A stretch of 64,000 bases of DNA from Sphingomonas sp. BK345 (GTDB taxonomy: Bacteria > Pseudomonadota > Alphaproteobacteria > Sphingomonadales > Sphingomonadaceae): NCBI RefSeq assembly GCF_014193845.1, contig NZ_JACHZX010000004.1:248001-312000 (forward strand). The letters are read 5' to 3'. Of this stretch, positions 19,159 through 26,777 are shown piece after piece; position 1 is the first letter of the stretch; the number at the start of each line of letters is the position of its first letter. The notes beneath the pieces were generated by a model that saw nothing but the letters and a program-made list of their open reading frames with translations, was not told where the DNA came from and searched no databases. A program made the position numbers and the translations under genes.

Positions 19159-19539
19159 TTAAAGCGCTAACCAGCGGCGCAATGCCTGATCGACCTGCTC
19201 CATGCGGGTCGCCGAGGCATGGCCGATCACCTTGACGATGCGATGACGCCGCACCGAGGTGATGCGGTCCACCTGCACCTCGCACTCGACCGTCAGGCCG
19301 GTATGCTCCTGCGGCGAGATCGCCACGCGGAACAGCGACTCCCCGCCCACCACCGCGGTGAGCGGACACAGCGTGACGGTGGCGTGGGTCTCGTTGAACA
19401 GGTCGGCCTGGACCACGACGCAAACGCGCGGGCCGCCGGTCGCCGCCTCGGGTGCGGCGAGCTCGACGATGGCGCCGTGCGTGATCGCGGGCACGGTGTC
19501 GGCCGCGCCGGTCGCCTGCTCAGCCGGCGTCACCGCCAT
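19159..19539 (-). CDS. PemK/MazF-family toxin
   Basis: Sequence-specific endoribonuclease family, 126 residues. After a poorly conserved Ala-rich N-terminus, the beta-barrel begins with HGAIVELAAPEAATGGPRVCVVVQADLFNE and continues TVTLCPLTAVV, the usual strands of the fold. The C-terminal helix region SATRMEQVDQALRRWL is typical. It overlaps the upstream RHH antitoxin gene by 10 bases, giving the standard antitoxin-toxin order. The Arg and Thr/Ser positions of the active site appear present (GPRVCVVV, TVTLCPLT), so it may be active. Confidence 0.87.
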   Translation of the reverse strand: MAVTPAEQATGAADTVPAITHGAIVELAAPEAATGGPRVCVVVQADLFNETHATVTLCPLTAVVGGESLFRVAISPQEHTGLTVECEVQVDRITSVRRHRIVKVIGHASATRMEQVDQALRRWLAL

Positions 19540-19766
19540 GCCGAGTCCTCCGCCTCGATCGTCTCCCAGAAGGCATAATCCTGCTGCGTGTCGCGGCGGG
19601 ACGCGCGCTGCGACTGGCGCCGCGCCTCGCGCCGGAACGCCTCGTCGTGCAGCTCGACATAGCGCCGCACCGCCTCGCGCGCGATGTCGCTCTTGCTACG
19701 GCCCTGCGTACGCGCGACCGCGGCGAGCCGCTCCTCCAGTTCCGTGTCGAGCCTGACGCCGAGCAA
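19530..19766 (-). CDS. ribbon-helix-helix antitoxin
   Basis: DNA-binding antitoxin partner of the MazF-like toxin, about 78 residues. The N-terminus LLGVRLDTELEERLAAVARTQGRSKSDIAREAVRRYV is a clear ribbon-helix-helix: one beta strand and two helices. The C-terminal half is charged (EAFRREARRQSQRASRR) and should wrap the toxin. I favour the TTG at 19766, since GGAGG lies 5 bases upstream; a GTG two codons earlier would sit directly against that site. An 18-base palindrome lies just upstream, fitting autorepression. Confidence 0.85.
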   Translation of the reverse strand: MLGVRLDTELEERLAAVARTQGRSKSDIAREAVRRYVELHDEAFRREARRQSQRASRRDTQQDYAFWETIEAEDSAWR

Positions 19767-19775
19767 CCGCACCTC

Positions 19776-19819
19776 CGTTTAACGCGTTAAACGATAAGGC
19801 GTGGATGAGCGCTTGGCAA
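19776..19819 (-). promoter_or_regulatory. toxin-antitoxin promoter with palindromic operator
   Basis: On the minus strand a -35 box TTGCCA (19814-19819) and a -10 box TATCGT (19791-19796) are spaced by 17 bases. The perfect 18-base palindrome CGTTTAACGCGTTAAACG (19776-19793) covers part of the -10 and the start site, and adjoins the ribosome binding site of the antitoxin. This arrangement fits a ribbon-helix-helix repressor that blocks its own promoter. From 19820 to 20055 I see no gene. Confidence 0.65.
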
Positions 19820-20055
19820 GTCTCGTCTGTCCTACGCGGCGAGACCATGCGAGGATCGCGCCGCTTTTTCTCACCGTCGATATAGCGGACGCGTGCGTCT
19901 GATCGCGGCGATGTTGAGCCATGCTGCGCCGGTGACTTAACTTTCTCAACATTCGCGCGGCATGGGGAGCGGAATGCGTGAAAGCGCAACGGGTTGCGAC
20001 TGGCAGGTCCACGGCGACACACGGGCGCCAGATCCTCCACGCTCGTGGGGAGGAA

Positions 20056-20460
20056 CTAGGATTGCCTCACCCTCTCCCCCAGGTACCGCACCAGCGCCGC
20101 CACATCCGGCAGGTCCGCCACCAGCAGCGCCTCCCGCTCCACTTCACGGAACAGCCCGAGCCGCGCCGCCGCGTCGAGCGCCACGTCCTCCACCTCTCCC
20201 CGGTCGAGCTTGAGGAAGCGACGCAGCGTGTCCTCCGGCCGCGGCTCCACGCCCACGCCATAAAGCGGCGCCAACGCATCCCGCACCGCCGGCGCGACGC
20301 GCGGGTCGAGCTCAGGGAAACAGGCGTCGAAGTCCGCCGCTGTCCAGACCGCGCGCGCCGCCACCGCGCCGCGCACCCGGCGCACCATCAGCCAATTGGC
20401 CCAGAGCGCGCCGATCACGTACAGCGCGGTGAGCGCGCCGACCTTCTCCCAGCCGGTCAC
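20056..20460 (-). CDS. uncharacterised protein with an N-terminal membrane helix
   Basis: A 134-residue protein from a GTG start. Residues 5-25 form one hydrophobic helix (ALTALYVIGALWANWLMV). The rest is soluble, helical and acidic (FDACFPELDPRVAPAVRDAL, later EVEDVALDAAARLGLFREVE). It starts 7 bases after the dxs stop, so it is probably cotranscribed with dxs. I do not recognise a family. The protein could be a membrane-tethered regulatory or structural factor, but nothing in the sequence decides this. Confidence 0.7.
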   Translation of the reverse strand: MTGWEKVGALTALYVIGALWANWLMVRRVRGAVAARAVWTAADFDACFPELDPRVAPAVRDALAPLYGVGVEPRPEDTLRRFLKLDRGEVEDVALDAAARLGLFREVEREALLVADLPDVAALVRYLGERVRQS

Positions 20461-20467
20461 GCCCGCG

Positions 20468-22387
20468 TCAGGCGCGCGCGATCGCGCCCGCCTCGTTGTA
20501 GCGCAGCGCGGTCAGCACGGTGCGCACGATCGCGTCGGCATCGAGCCCCGCCTCGGCATATTGCACGTCGGGCTTGTCCTGGTCCTGGAACAGGTCGGGC
20601 AGCCGCATCGTGCGGATGCGCAGGCCGGCGTCGGTCAGCCCCTCGTCGGAGGCCAGCGTCAGCACGTGCGCGCCGAGCCCGCCGATCGCGCCCTCCTCGA
20701 TCGTCACCGCCACCTCGTGCGACGTGAGCAGGCGGCGGATCAGCGCCTCGTCGAGCGGCTTGGCGAAGCGCAGGTCCGCCACCGTGGTCGATAGCCCCTT
20801 GGCGTCGAGCGCGTCGGCCGCCTTGAGCGCCTCGCCCAGCCGCGTGCCGAGCGACAGGATCGTCACCTTCTTGCCCTCGCGCACGATCCGGCCCTTGCCG
20901 ATCTCGAGCGCCTTCGGCTCGGCGGGTATTGCCACGCCGGTACCGTTGCCGCGCGGGTAGCGCACCGCGATCGGCCCAGAGTCATGCTCGACGCAGGTCT
21001 GCACCATATGCGCCAGCTCGGCCTCGTCCGCCGCCGCCATCACCACCATGTTGGGCAAGGTGGCGAGATACGTGACGTCGAAGCTGCCCGCGTGGGTGGC
21101 GCCGTCGGCGCCGACCAGCCCGGCGCGGTCGATCGCGAAGCGCACCGGCAGGTTCTGGATCGCGACGTCGTGCACCACCTGGTCGTAGGCGCGCTGCAGG
21201 AAGGTCGAGTAGATCGCGCAGAACGGCCGCATTCCCTGCGCCGCGAGCCCGGCGGCGAAGGTCACCGCGTGCTGCTCGGCGATGCCGACGTCGAAGAAGC
21301 GCTCCGGATGCGCGTTGGCGAACAGGTCGAGCCCGGTACCCGAGGGCATCGCCGCGGTGATCGCGCAGATTCGCTGGTCCTTGTCCGCCGCGGCGCTGAG
21401 CACCTGGCCGAAGACGTTCTGATAGGCCGGCGGCCCCGGCGGCGCCTTGGCCTGGGTGCCGGTGATCACGTCGAACTTCTGCACGCCGTGGTATTTGTCC
21501 GCCGCCTTCTCGGCGGGCGCGTAGCCCTTGCCCTTCTTGGTGACGACGTGGACGAGGATCGGCCCCTCCGCCGCGTCGCGCACGTTCTCCAGCACGGGGA
21601 TGAGATGGTCGAGATTGTGGCCGTCGATCGGCCCGACATAGTAGAAGCCCAGCTCCTCGAACAGCGTGCCGCCCATCGTCATGCCGCGGGCATATTCGTC
21701 GGTCTTGCGCAGCGAGGTGTGGAACGGCCGCGGCAGCCGGCGCGCGAGCCGCTTGGCCAGCTCGCGCACGCTGAGGAACTCGCGGCTCGACACCATGCGC
21801 GACAGATAGGCCGACAGCCCGCCGACGGGCGGCGCGATCGACATGTCATTGTCGTTGAGGATCACGATCAGACGGTTGCCCGCCGCCTCGGCGTTGTTCA
21901 TCGCCTCATAGGCCATACCCGCGGACATCGCGCCGTCGCCGATCACCGCGATCGCCTTGCCGGGCGCGCCGCTCAGCTTGTTGGCGGTGGCGAAGCCAAG
22001 CGCGGCCGAGATCGAGGTGGAACTGTGCGCCGCGCCGAACGGATCATATTCGCTCTCGCTGCGCCTGGTAAAGCCCGAAAGCCCGCCGCCCTGCCGCAGC
22101 GTGCGGATACGATCGCGCCGCCCGGTCAGGATCTTGTGCGGATAGCATTGGTGACCGACGTCCCAGATCAACCGGTCGCGCGGGGTGTCGAAGACATAGT
22201 GGATCGCCACGGTCAGCTCGACCACGCCCAGGCCGGAGCCGAGGTGGCCGCCAGTGTGGCCCACGGCGGAGATCGTCTCCTGGCGCAGCTCGTCGGCGAG
22301 CTGGCGGAGCTGGTCGGGCTTCAGGGTGCGGAGCGCGTCGGGCGTCTCGACCGTGTCGAGCAGCGGGGTATCGGGGGCATCAGCCAT
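20468..22387 (-). CDS. dxs: 1-deoxy-D-xylulose-5-phosphate synthase
   Basis: First enzyme of the MEP isoprenoid pathway, which feeds carotenoid, quinone and hopanoid synthesis. It has 639 residues. The TPP-binding motif [19 protein letters not shown] is near residue 150, the N-terminal [20 protein letters not shown] near residue 47, and the transketolase pyrimidine-domain block [20 protein letters not shown] near residue 415. The domain order matches the full-length enzyme. The Zur-like gene lies upstream on the same strand after 52 bases, and a small membrane-anchored ORF follows. Confidence 0.97.
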   Translation of the reverse strand: MADAPDTPLLDTVETPDALRTLKPDQLRQLADELRQETISAVGHTGGHLGSGLGVVELTVAIHYVFDTPRDRLIWDVGHQCYPHKILTGRRDRIRTLRQGGGLSGFTRRSESEYDPFGAAHSSTSISAALGFATANKLSGAPGKAIAVIGDGAMSAGMAYEAMNNAEAAGNRLIVILNDNDMSIAPPVGGLSAYLSRMVSSREFLSVRELAKRLARRLPRPFHTSLRKTDEYARGMTMGGTLFEELGFYYVGPIDGHNLDHLIPVLENVRDAAEGPILVHVVTKKGKGYAPAEKAADKYHGVQKFDVITGTQAKAPPGPPAYQNVFGQVLSAAADKDQRICAITAAMPSGTGLDLFANAHPERFFDVGIAEQHAVTFAAGLAAQGMRPFCAIYSTFLQRAYDQVVHDVAIQNLPVRFAIDRAGLVGADGATHAGSFDVTYLATLPNMVVMAAADEAELAHMVQTCVEHDSGPIAVRYPRGNGTGVAIPAEPKALEIGKGRIVREGKKVTILSLGTRLGEALKAADALDAKGLSTTVADLRFAKPLDEALIRRLLTSHEVAVTIEEGAIGGLGAHVLTLASDEGLTDAGLRIRTMRLPDLFQDQDKPDVQYAEAGLDADAIVRTVLTALRYNEAGAIARA

Positions 22388-22439
22388 CTACGCGGAATAG
22401 CTGAGCGACATCAGCCTGTCGATTACCGGAATCGGCGGT

Positions 22440-22907
22440 TCAGTGCGTGGCGGCGGCACAGTCGCGGCAGCGCCCGCGCAACTCGATCACCGGCCGCTCG
22501 GCGGCGAAGCCCGAGGCCGCGGCGGCGTCGCGCAGCCCGCGCGTGAGCGAGTCGTCGTCGAGGTGGGTGGTGGTGCCGCAACCGTCGCATACCAGGAAGA
22601 TACAGTCGTGGCGGCAGCCCGGATGCGCGTTGGCGACGTAGGCGTTGGCGCTCTCGACTCGCTGCGCCAGGTTGGCGGTGACGAACAGGTCGAGGATGCG
22701 GTACACGCTATTGGCCGCGATCCGCCGCCCCTGGCTGCGCGACACTTCCTCCGCTATATCATAGGCAGAGGCGGGCTTGGCGAAGCCGCTCAGCGCCGCG
22801 TAGACGCTCTCGCGCATCGCGGTCCACTGCTCACCCGATCGCTCGAGCGTGCTGCGCGCGGCGGCCAGCAGGTCCGCGCCCTCGGGTTCGTGGTGACGAT
22901 GCGACAT
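22440..22907 (-). CDS. zur: Fur-family regulator, Zur-like
   Basis: Metal-sensing repressor, 155 residues. The winged-helix domain covers about residues 25-90 (ASAYDIAEEVSRSQGRRIAANSVYRILDLF), followed by the dimerisation domain with HPGCRHDCIFLVCDGCGTTT and a second cysteine pair CRDC near the C-terminus. The four Cys of the structural zinc site and the His-rich N-terminus (MSHRHHEPE) resemble Zur more than Fur. It is next to a MerC-domain membrane protein on the same strand, whose upstream region has a partial palindrome that could be a Zur box. Zur rather than another Fur-family type is an inference. Confidence 0.83.
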   Translation of the reverse strand: MSHRHHEPEGADLLAAARSTLERSGEQWTAMRESVYAALSGFAKPASAYDIAEEVSRSQGRRIAANSVYRILDLFVTANLAQRVESANAYVANAHPGCRHDCIFLVCDGCGTTTHLDDDSLTRGLRDAAAASGFAAERPVIELRGRCRDCAAATH

Positions 22908-22953
22908 GGTCGATCCAAATTAAGCGCGCTATGGCCGCGCAGCAAGCGCCGGC

Positions 22954-23343
22954 TCAGCCGTGGGCGCGGCGATTGACCGTATGCCCCGCCGCCAGCAGCA
23001 CGACCCCGGCGATGGTCAGCAACGACTCGACCACGTGCGAGTCCCCGTGCGGCACGACGATCGCCGCCGCCATCAGCGCCAGCCCGCCGCCGCCGAGCAC
23101 GATCGGCAGTAGTCGCCGGTGCGCCAGCACGCCGCGCCCGAAGGCGAGCAGTCCGAGCGCGAGCGCGAGTACCAGCCCGACCTCGTGGATCAGCGGACTG
23201 CCGAGCAGCCCGCCCGCGGTCGACAGCAGCGCCACCGCGGCGGTGGTGGCGAGGCAATGGACGACGCACGCCGCCGACAGCCAGATCGCCCAGCGATCGA
23301 CCCGACCGGGGTGTTCGCTGCTAGGGACGGGCGAGGACGACAT
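22954..23343 (-). CDS. MerC-domain inner-membrane protein
   Basis: A 129-residue membrane protein with four predicted helices. The first helix contains AACVVHCLATTAAVALL, with the paired Cys residues of MerC-type metal transporters. A short His/Asp motif (VPHGDSH) lies in the third loop. MerC-domain proteins carry mercury in mer operons, but those beside Zur genes are thought to move zinc or other metals. It precedes the Zur-like gene by 46 bases and is probably cotranscribed with it. Confidence 0.85.
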   Translation of the reverse strand: MSSSPVPSSEHPGRVDRWAIWLSAACVVHCLATTAAVALLSTAGGLLGSPLIHEVGLVLALALGLLAFGRGVLAHRRLLPIVLGGGGLALMAAAIVVPHGDSHVVESLLTIAGVVLLAAGHTVNRRAHG

Positions 23344-23369
23344 GCGGCGTCAATTAGGTGATGCGTCAC

Positions 23370-23388
23370 GATGTTACAATGTTTCATC
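23370..23388. promoter_or_regulatory. imperfect palindrome, candidate Zur box
   Basis: GATGTTACAATGTTTCATC is a 19-base partial palindrome with matching GATG/CATC ends and inner ACA/TGT. It lies 27 bases upstream of the MerC-domain gene and 67 bases before recJ. Zur operators are AT-rich inverted repeats with GTTATA-like cores, which this resembles only loosely. Confidence 0.4.
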
Positions 23389-23454
23389 CGCGAATTTTCT
23401 TACCTGCTTCGCGGCGCGTGACTTGCCCCTGCGGCGTGCGGTAGGAGCTTCGCG

Positions 23455-25200
23455 ATGCGTCACGTACTCGATGTCGAGCGCTCGATCCTGGGCCAGCCCT
23501 GGCACTGGCGCGCGCTGGCGGCCGACCAGCGCGAGCGGTTCGTGCCTGACGACCTCCTCACCCAGTTGCTGCTCGCGCGCGGTTGCCCGCGCGACGGGCT
23601 CGAGGCGCACAAGGCGCCGTCGATCCGCGGCTTCATGCCCGACCCCTCGATCTTCCGCGACATGGATGCCGCCGCCGAGCGGCTCGCCGACGCGGTGGTG
23701 GCGGGCGAGCAGGTTGCGGTGTTCGGCGACTATGACGTCGACGGCGCGACCTCATCGGCGCTGCTGGCGCGGCTGCTTGGCGCGCTCGGGCGCGACCCCC
23801 GCGTCTACATCCCCGACCGGCTGACCGAAGGCTATGGGCCCAGCGTGGCGGCGATGGAGCGGCTCGCTGCCGAGGGCGCGACGCTGATCGTGACGGTCGA
23901 CTGCGGCGCACAGGCGTTCGAGGCGCTCGCCGCGGCGCGCGCCGACGTCATCGTGGTCGATCACCACCAATGCGCCACCGAGCTGCCGCGCGCGCACGCC
24001 GTGGTGAACCCTAACCGGCGCGACGAGACCGACGGCGCCGCGCACGGCCATCTCGCCGCGGTGGGGGTCGCCTTCCTGCTCGGCGCGGCGCTGCTGCGCG
24101 TGCTGCGCGTGCGCGGTCATTTCGCCGCGCGCACCGAGCCCAAGCTGCTCGAGCTGCTCGACCTCGTCGCGCTCGGCACCGTCGCCGACGTGGCGCAGCT
24201 GCGCGGGCTCAACCGCGCCTTCGTCGCGCAAGGCCTCAAGGTGATGGCGCAGCGCCGCAACATCGGCCTAGCGGCGCTGGCCGACGCGGCACGGCTGACG
24301 CGCGCGCCGACCGCGACCGATCTCGGCTTCGCGCTGGGACCGCGGATCAACGCCGGCGGCCGCGTGGGCCGCGCCGACCTCGGCGTACGGCTGCTGACCA
24401 CGAGCGACCCGGTCGAGGCGCGCGCGCTCGCCGCCGAACTCGACCGCCTCAACGAGGAACGCCGCGCGATCGAGGCGATGGTGCAGGAGGCCGCCGAGGC
24501 GCTGCTCCACCAGGACCGTGCGGTCGGCGTCGTCGCCGGCAGCGGCTGGCACCCCGGCGTGATCGGGATCGTCGCGGGCCGGCTCAAGGAGAAGACCGGC
24601 CGCCCCGCGATCGTCATCGCGCTCGACGAGAGCGGCGTCGGCAAGGGCTCGGGCCGCTCGATCACCGGCGTCGACCTCGGCGCCGCGGTGCTGGCCGCGC
24701 GCGAGCAGGGGCTGCTGCTGGCCGGAGGTGGCCACGCGATGGCGGCGGGGCTGACGATCGCCGTCGATCAGGTCCCCGCCTTCGCCGACTGGATCGAGGC
24801 CCGGCTGGCCGACACCGTCGCCACGGCACAGGCCGGCCGTGCGCTGCTGGTCGACTCGGTCTTGGCGCCGGGCGGGGTCACCGCGGCGCTGGTCGAGACG
24901 CTCGAGGCCGGCGGCCCGTACGGCAGCGGCTGGCCGGCGCCGCGCGTCGCGGTCGGGCCGGTGCGCACGATCAAGGTCGACGTGGTCGGCAGCGGCCATG
25001 TCCGCGCGATCGTCGCGGGCGACGACGGGCGCAGCCTCAAGGCGATGGCGTTCCGCGCCGCCGACACCGCACTAGGACAGGCACTGCTCGCCGCGGGCCC
25101 GTCACGCCGGCTGTGGCTGGCCGGGCGCGCGCGGATCGACGAGTGGAGCGGCCGCGGTGCCGCCGAGCTCCACCTCGACGATGCTGCCTGGGCAGTGTGA
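23455..25200 (+). CDS. recJ: single-stranded-DNA-specific exonuclease RecJ
   Basis: 5'-3' ssDNA exonuclease used in recombination and mismatch repair. It has 581 residues. The DHH phosphoesterase motifs are in order: AVFGDYDVDGATSSALL near residue 88, the TVDCG motif near residue 148, and VVDHHQC near residue 171. The DHHA1 domain follows with GGGHAMAAGLTI near residue 424, and the C-terminal OB-like domain ends the protein. The ATG has GGAGCTTCG upstream. It is read divergently from the MerC-domain gene and is followed by tRNA-Glu. Confidence 0.96.
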   Translation: MRHVLDVERSILGQPWHWRALAADQRERFVPDDLLTQLLLARGCPRDGLEAHKAPSIRGFMPDPSIFRDMDAAAERLADAVVAGEQVAVFGDYDVDGATSSALLARLLGALGRDPRVYIPDRLTEGYGPSVAAMERLAAEGATLIVTVDCGAQAFEALAAARADVIVVDHHQCATELPRAHAVVNPNRRDETDGAAHGHLAAVGVAFLLGAALLRVLRVRGHFAARTEPKLLELLDLVALGTVADVAQLRGLNRAFVAQGLKVMAQRRNIGLAALADAARLTRAPTATDLGFALGPRINAGGRVGRADLGVRLLTTSDPVEARALAAELDRLNEERRAIEAMVQEAAEALLHQDRAVGVVAGSGWHPGVIGIVAGRLKEKTGRPAIVIALDESGVGKGSGRSITGVDLGAAVLAAREQGLLLAGGGHAMAAGLTIAVDQVPAFADWIEARLADTVATAQAGRALLVDSVLAPGGVTAALVETLEAGGPYGSGWPAPRVAVGPVRTIKVDVVGSGHVRAIVAGDDGRSLKAMAFRAADTALGQALLAAGPSRRLWLAGRARIDEWSGRGAAELHLDDAAWAV

Positions 25201-25265
25201 GGCGCACGGCGGCGAACCGGCTTGACCGCCCCGCGCTTTGCCCGTAACCGACCAGCCGCCCTAGT

Positions 25266-25340
25266 GGCCCCTTCGTCTAGTGGTTAGGACGCGGCCCTTT
25301 CACGGCTGAAACACGGGTTCGAGCCCCGTAGGGGTCACCA
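25266..25340 (+). tRNA. tRNA-Glu (anticodon TTC)
   Basis: A 75-base tRNA with an encoded CCA. The acceptor arms GGCCCCT and AGGGGTC pair over 7 bases (one G-T), the anticodon stem CGGCC/GGCTG encloses CTTTCAC with TTC at 25299-25301, and the T loop GTTCGAG is canonical. It lies 65 bases after the recJ stop. Confidence 0.97.
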
Positions 25341-25405
25341 ACCGCAGAAAACCGCGGTTACAGGGTCAGCGAAGTGTCGGCGGCACCTCCGGCCAATGGG
25401 CCGGA
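25340..25405 (+). terminator. hairpins downstream of tRNA-Glu
   Basis: Two stem-loops follow the tRNA: AACCGC/GCGGTT with an 8-base loop (25340-25359), and the stronger TCCGGCC/GGCCGGA with a 4-base loop (25388-25405). Neither has a T-run, so their role in termination is uncertain. The remaining bases up to the cytochrome gene show no ORF. Confidence 0.4.
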
Positions 25406-25493
25406 TCACCTGCCCTACCTACGACTGCTACAGCGGGCTAGGCTGGTCGCTGCCTCATAGAGGCTTGGCCTAGACATCAGCTCGAGGACCTCC

Positions 25494-25901
25494 TCACTTC
25501 AGAGTATAGAGGTAAGCGGTGATGTCACGCGCGTCACTCCTCGTTACGCCCTGCTCGGGCATGCCGTTACGCGGCGTGACGGCCTGCGGATGGCGCAGCC
25601 AGAGCGCCATCGCCTCCGCATCGTTCGGCAGGCGCCCCGCGATGGACGCCCGCACCGCCACTTTCGCCAGCGACGGGCCGACCGAACCGCTCGCGCCCGC
25701 GACGCCGGGAATGGCGTGACAGCTGCCGCAGCCATAGCGCGCGATTGCGGCGCGGCCCGCCGTGACCGTCCCGCCGCTCACCTGCTCCGCCATCACGCGG
25801 GTACGCGCGCGCGTCTCGGCGTACATCACCGCGCCGGCCGCCATCGCCGCCAGGACACTGGCCGCGAGCAGCAGCGCGAGCCACTTCAGGCTAGCCGGCA
25901 T
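25494..25901 (-). CDS. membrane-anchored c-type cytochrome
   Basis: A 135-residue protein with an N-terminal membrane helix (residues 5-25), then a single haem c motif in RYGCGSCHAIPG near residue 55 and a distal Met in RNGMPEQGV near residue 113 as axial ligand. The C-terminus ITAYLYTLK is the usual last helix of a class I cytochrome c. Its start overlaps the end of a truncated CtaG-like gene by 11 bases, so it was probably the last gene of a terminal oxidase operon whose remainder is gone here. It may still be expressed if a promoter survives. Confidence 0.85.
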   Translation of the reverse strand: MPASLKWLALLLAASVLAAMAAGAVMYAETRARTRVMAEQVSGGTVTAGRAAIARYGCGSCHAIPGVAGASGSVGPSLAKVAVRASIAGRLPNDAEAMALWLRHPQAVTPRNGMPEQGVTRSDARDITAYLYTLK

Positions 25902-26280
25902 GGCGTGCTTTCGGTGCAGCGTCAGTGAGCAGCCGCCGCATCAGCACCAGCGCGGCACCGGCATGGACCAGCCCGCCCGGCACCCACATCAGCAACCCGG
26001 CGAGCTGCTGATCTTCCGCCGGGGTCAGACCGAACGGCGCCATGCCGAGGCTGGCGTAGCCGACGTACCAGGGGGTGGTGGCGTAGGCCATCAGCGCGCC
26101 GAGCGCGCCCGACACGATCGCGGTGACGACGAGGCACAGCGCCGCCATGCCACCCGGTGTGCGCCGGTGCAGCATCGCGGTCCAGAACAGCAGCGCGGTG
26201 ACGAGGAAGGAAAGATGCTGCGCCACATGCCAGCCCTCGCTCGCCAGCGCGCGATCGAACAGGACGGGAGCGTGCCACAG
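25891..26280 (-). pseudogene. CtaG-like oxidase assembly protein, 3' fragment
   Basis: About 129 codons match the C-terminal half of the Caa3-type CtaG membrane family: LWHAPVLFDRALASEGWHVA, then QHLSFLVTALLFW, and two later helices ending in a His-bearing ALLMWVPGGLVHAGAALVLM. The family is usually about 250-300 residues. Upstream of LWHAPVLF the frame meets a TGA at 26281-26283 and the sequence belongs to an unrelated gene remnant. A GTG at 26226 could still give a 111-residue protein, but the N-terminal helices are missing. I read this as a deletion remnant. Confidence 0.7.
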
Positions 26281-26777
26281 TCACAGGGCAACGGCCTGGA
26301 GCCGCTCTGTGGCGGGGTCGGCGACAGAGGTTCTGGAGATAGAGCAGGCTGCCGAAGTCGGGCGTGTCGAAGCGCAGGTACAGCAGTCCGCCGTTGACCC
26401 CGCGCTGCGCCGCCTCGACCCTACCCTTGGCGTCCAGCGGATCGTCGTCGCCGTCGAGCACGTTGAGATCGCGCGGGTGGAACGGCACCAGCAGCGGCAC
26501 GCGCCCGGTGAGCCACGCCTGGAGCTGGAGCCGGTGCAGGTCGGCATGGGTCAGCCGTAGCGCGACGACATGGCGGCCGATCACGCTCTCCGCCTCCAAC
26601 CGCAGCGCCGCACCCGGCTCGGGCGTGACGAGCCACGCGTCGAAGCCGCCGTCCGCTGCGTAAGCGGCACGGAGCGCGACGCCGCCGCGGACCTTGCCGC
26701 GTCGTACCCGCAGCCAGATCGAGTTCTTGCCCTCGAGCAGCTCGACCGCCCCGGTTAACGGAAGACGCTTCGATCAC
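26281..26777 (-). pseudogene. 5' fragment of an unidentified gene, frameshifted and truncated
   Basis: A GTG overlapping the halogenase TGA (GTGA) starts MIEASSVNRG, but the protein-like sequence then continues in another frame (AVELLEGKNSIWLRVRRGK), so one base seems gained or lost in the GGGG run near 26753. The fragment reads through PLLVPFHPRDLNVLDGDDDP to FGSLLYLQNL and then loses sense near 26330, next to the CtaG remnant. I do not recognise the family with certainty; its place after the halogenase suggests a carbohydrate-related member of the same cluster. A sequencing error could explain the first lesion, not the second. Confidence 0.6.
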
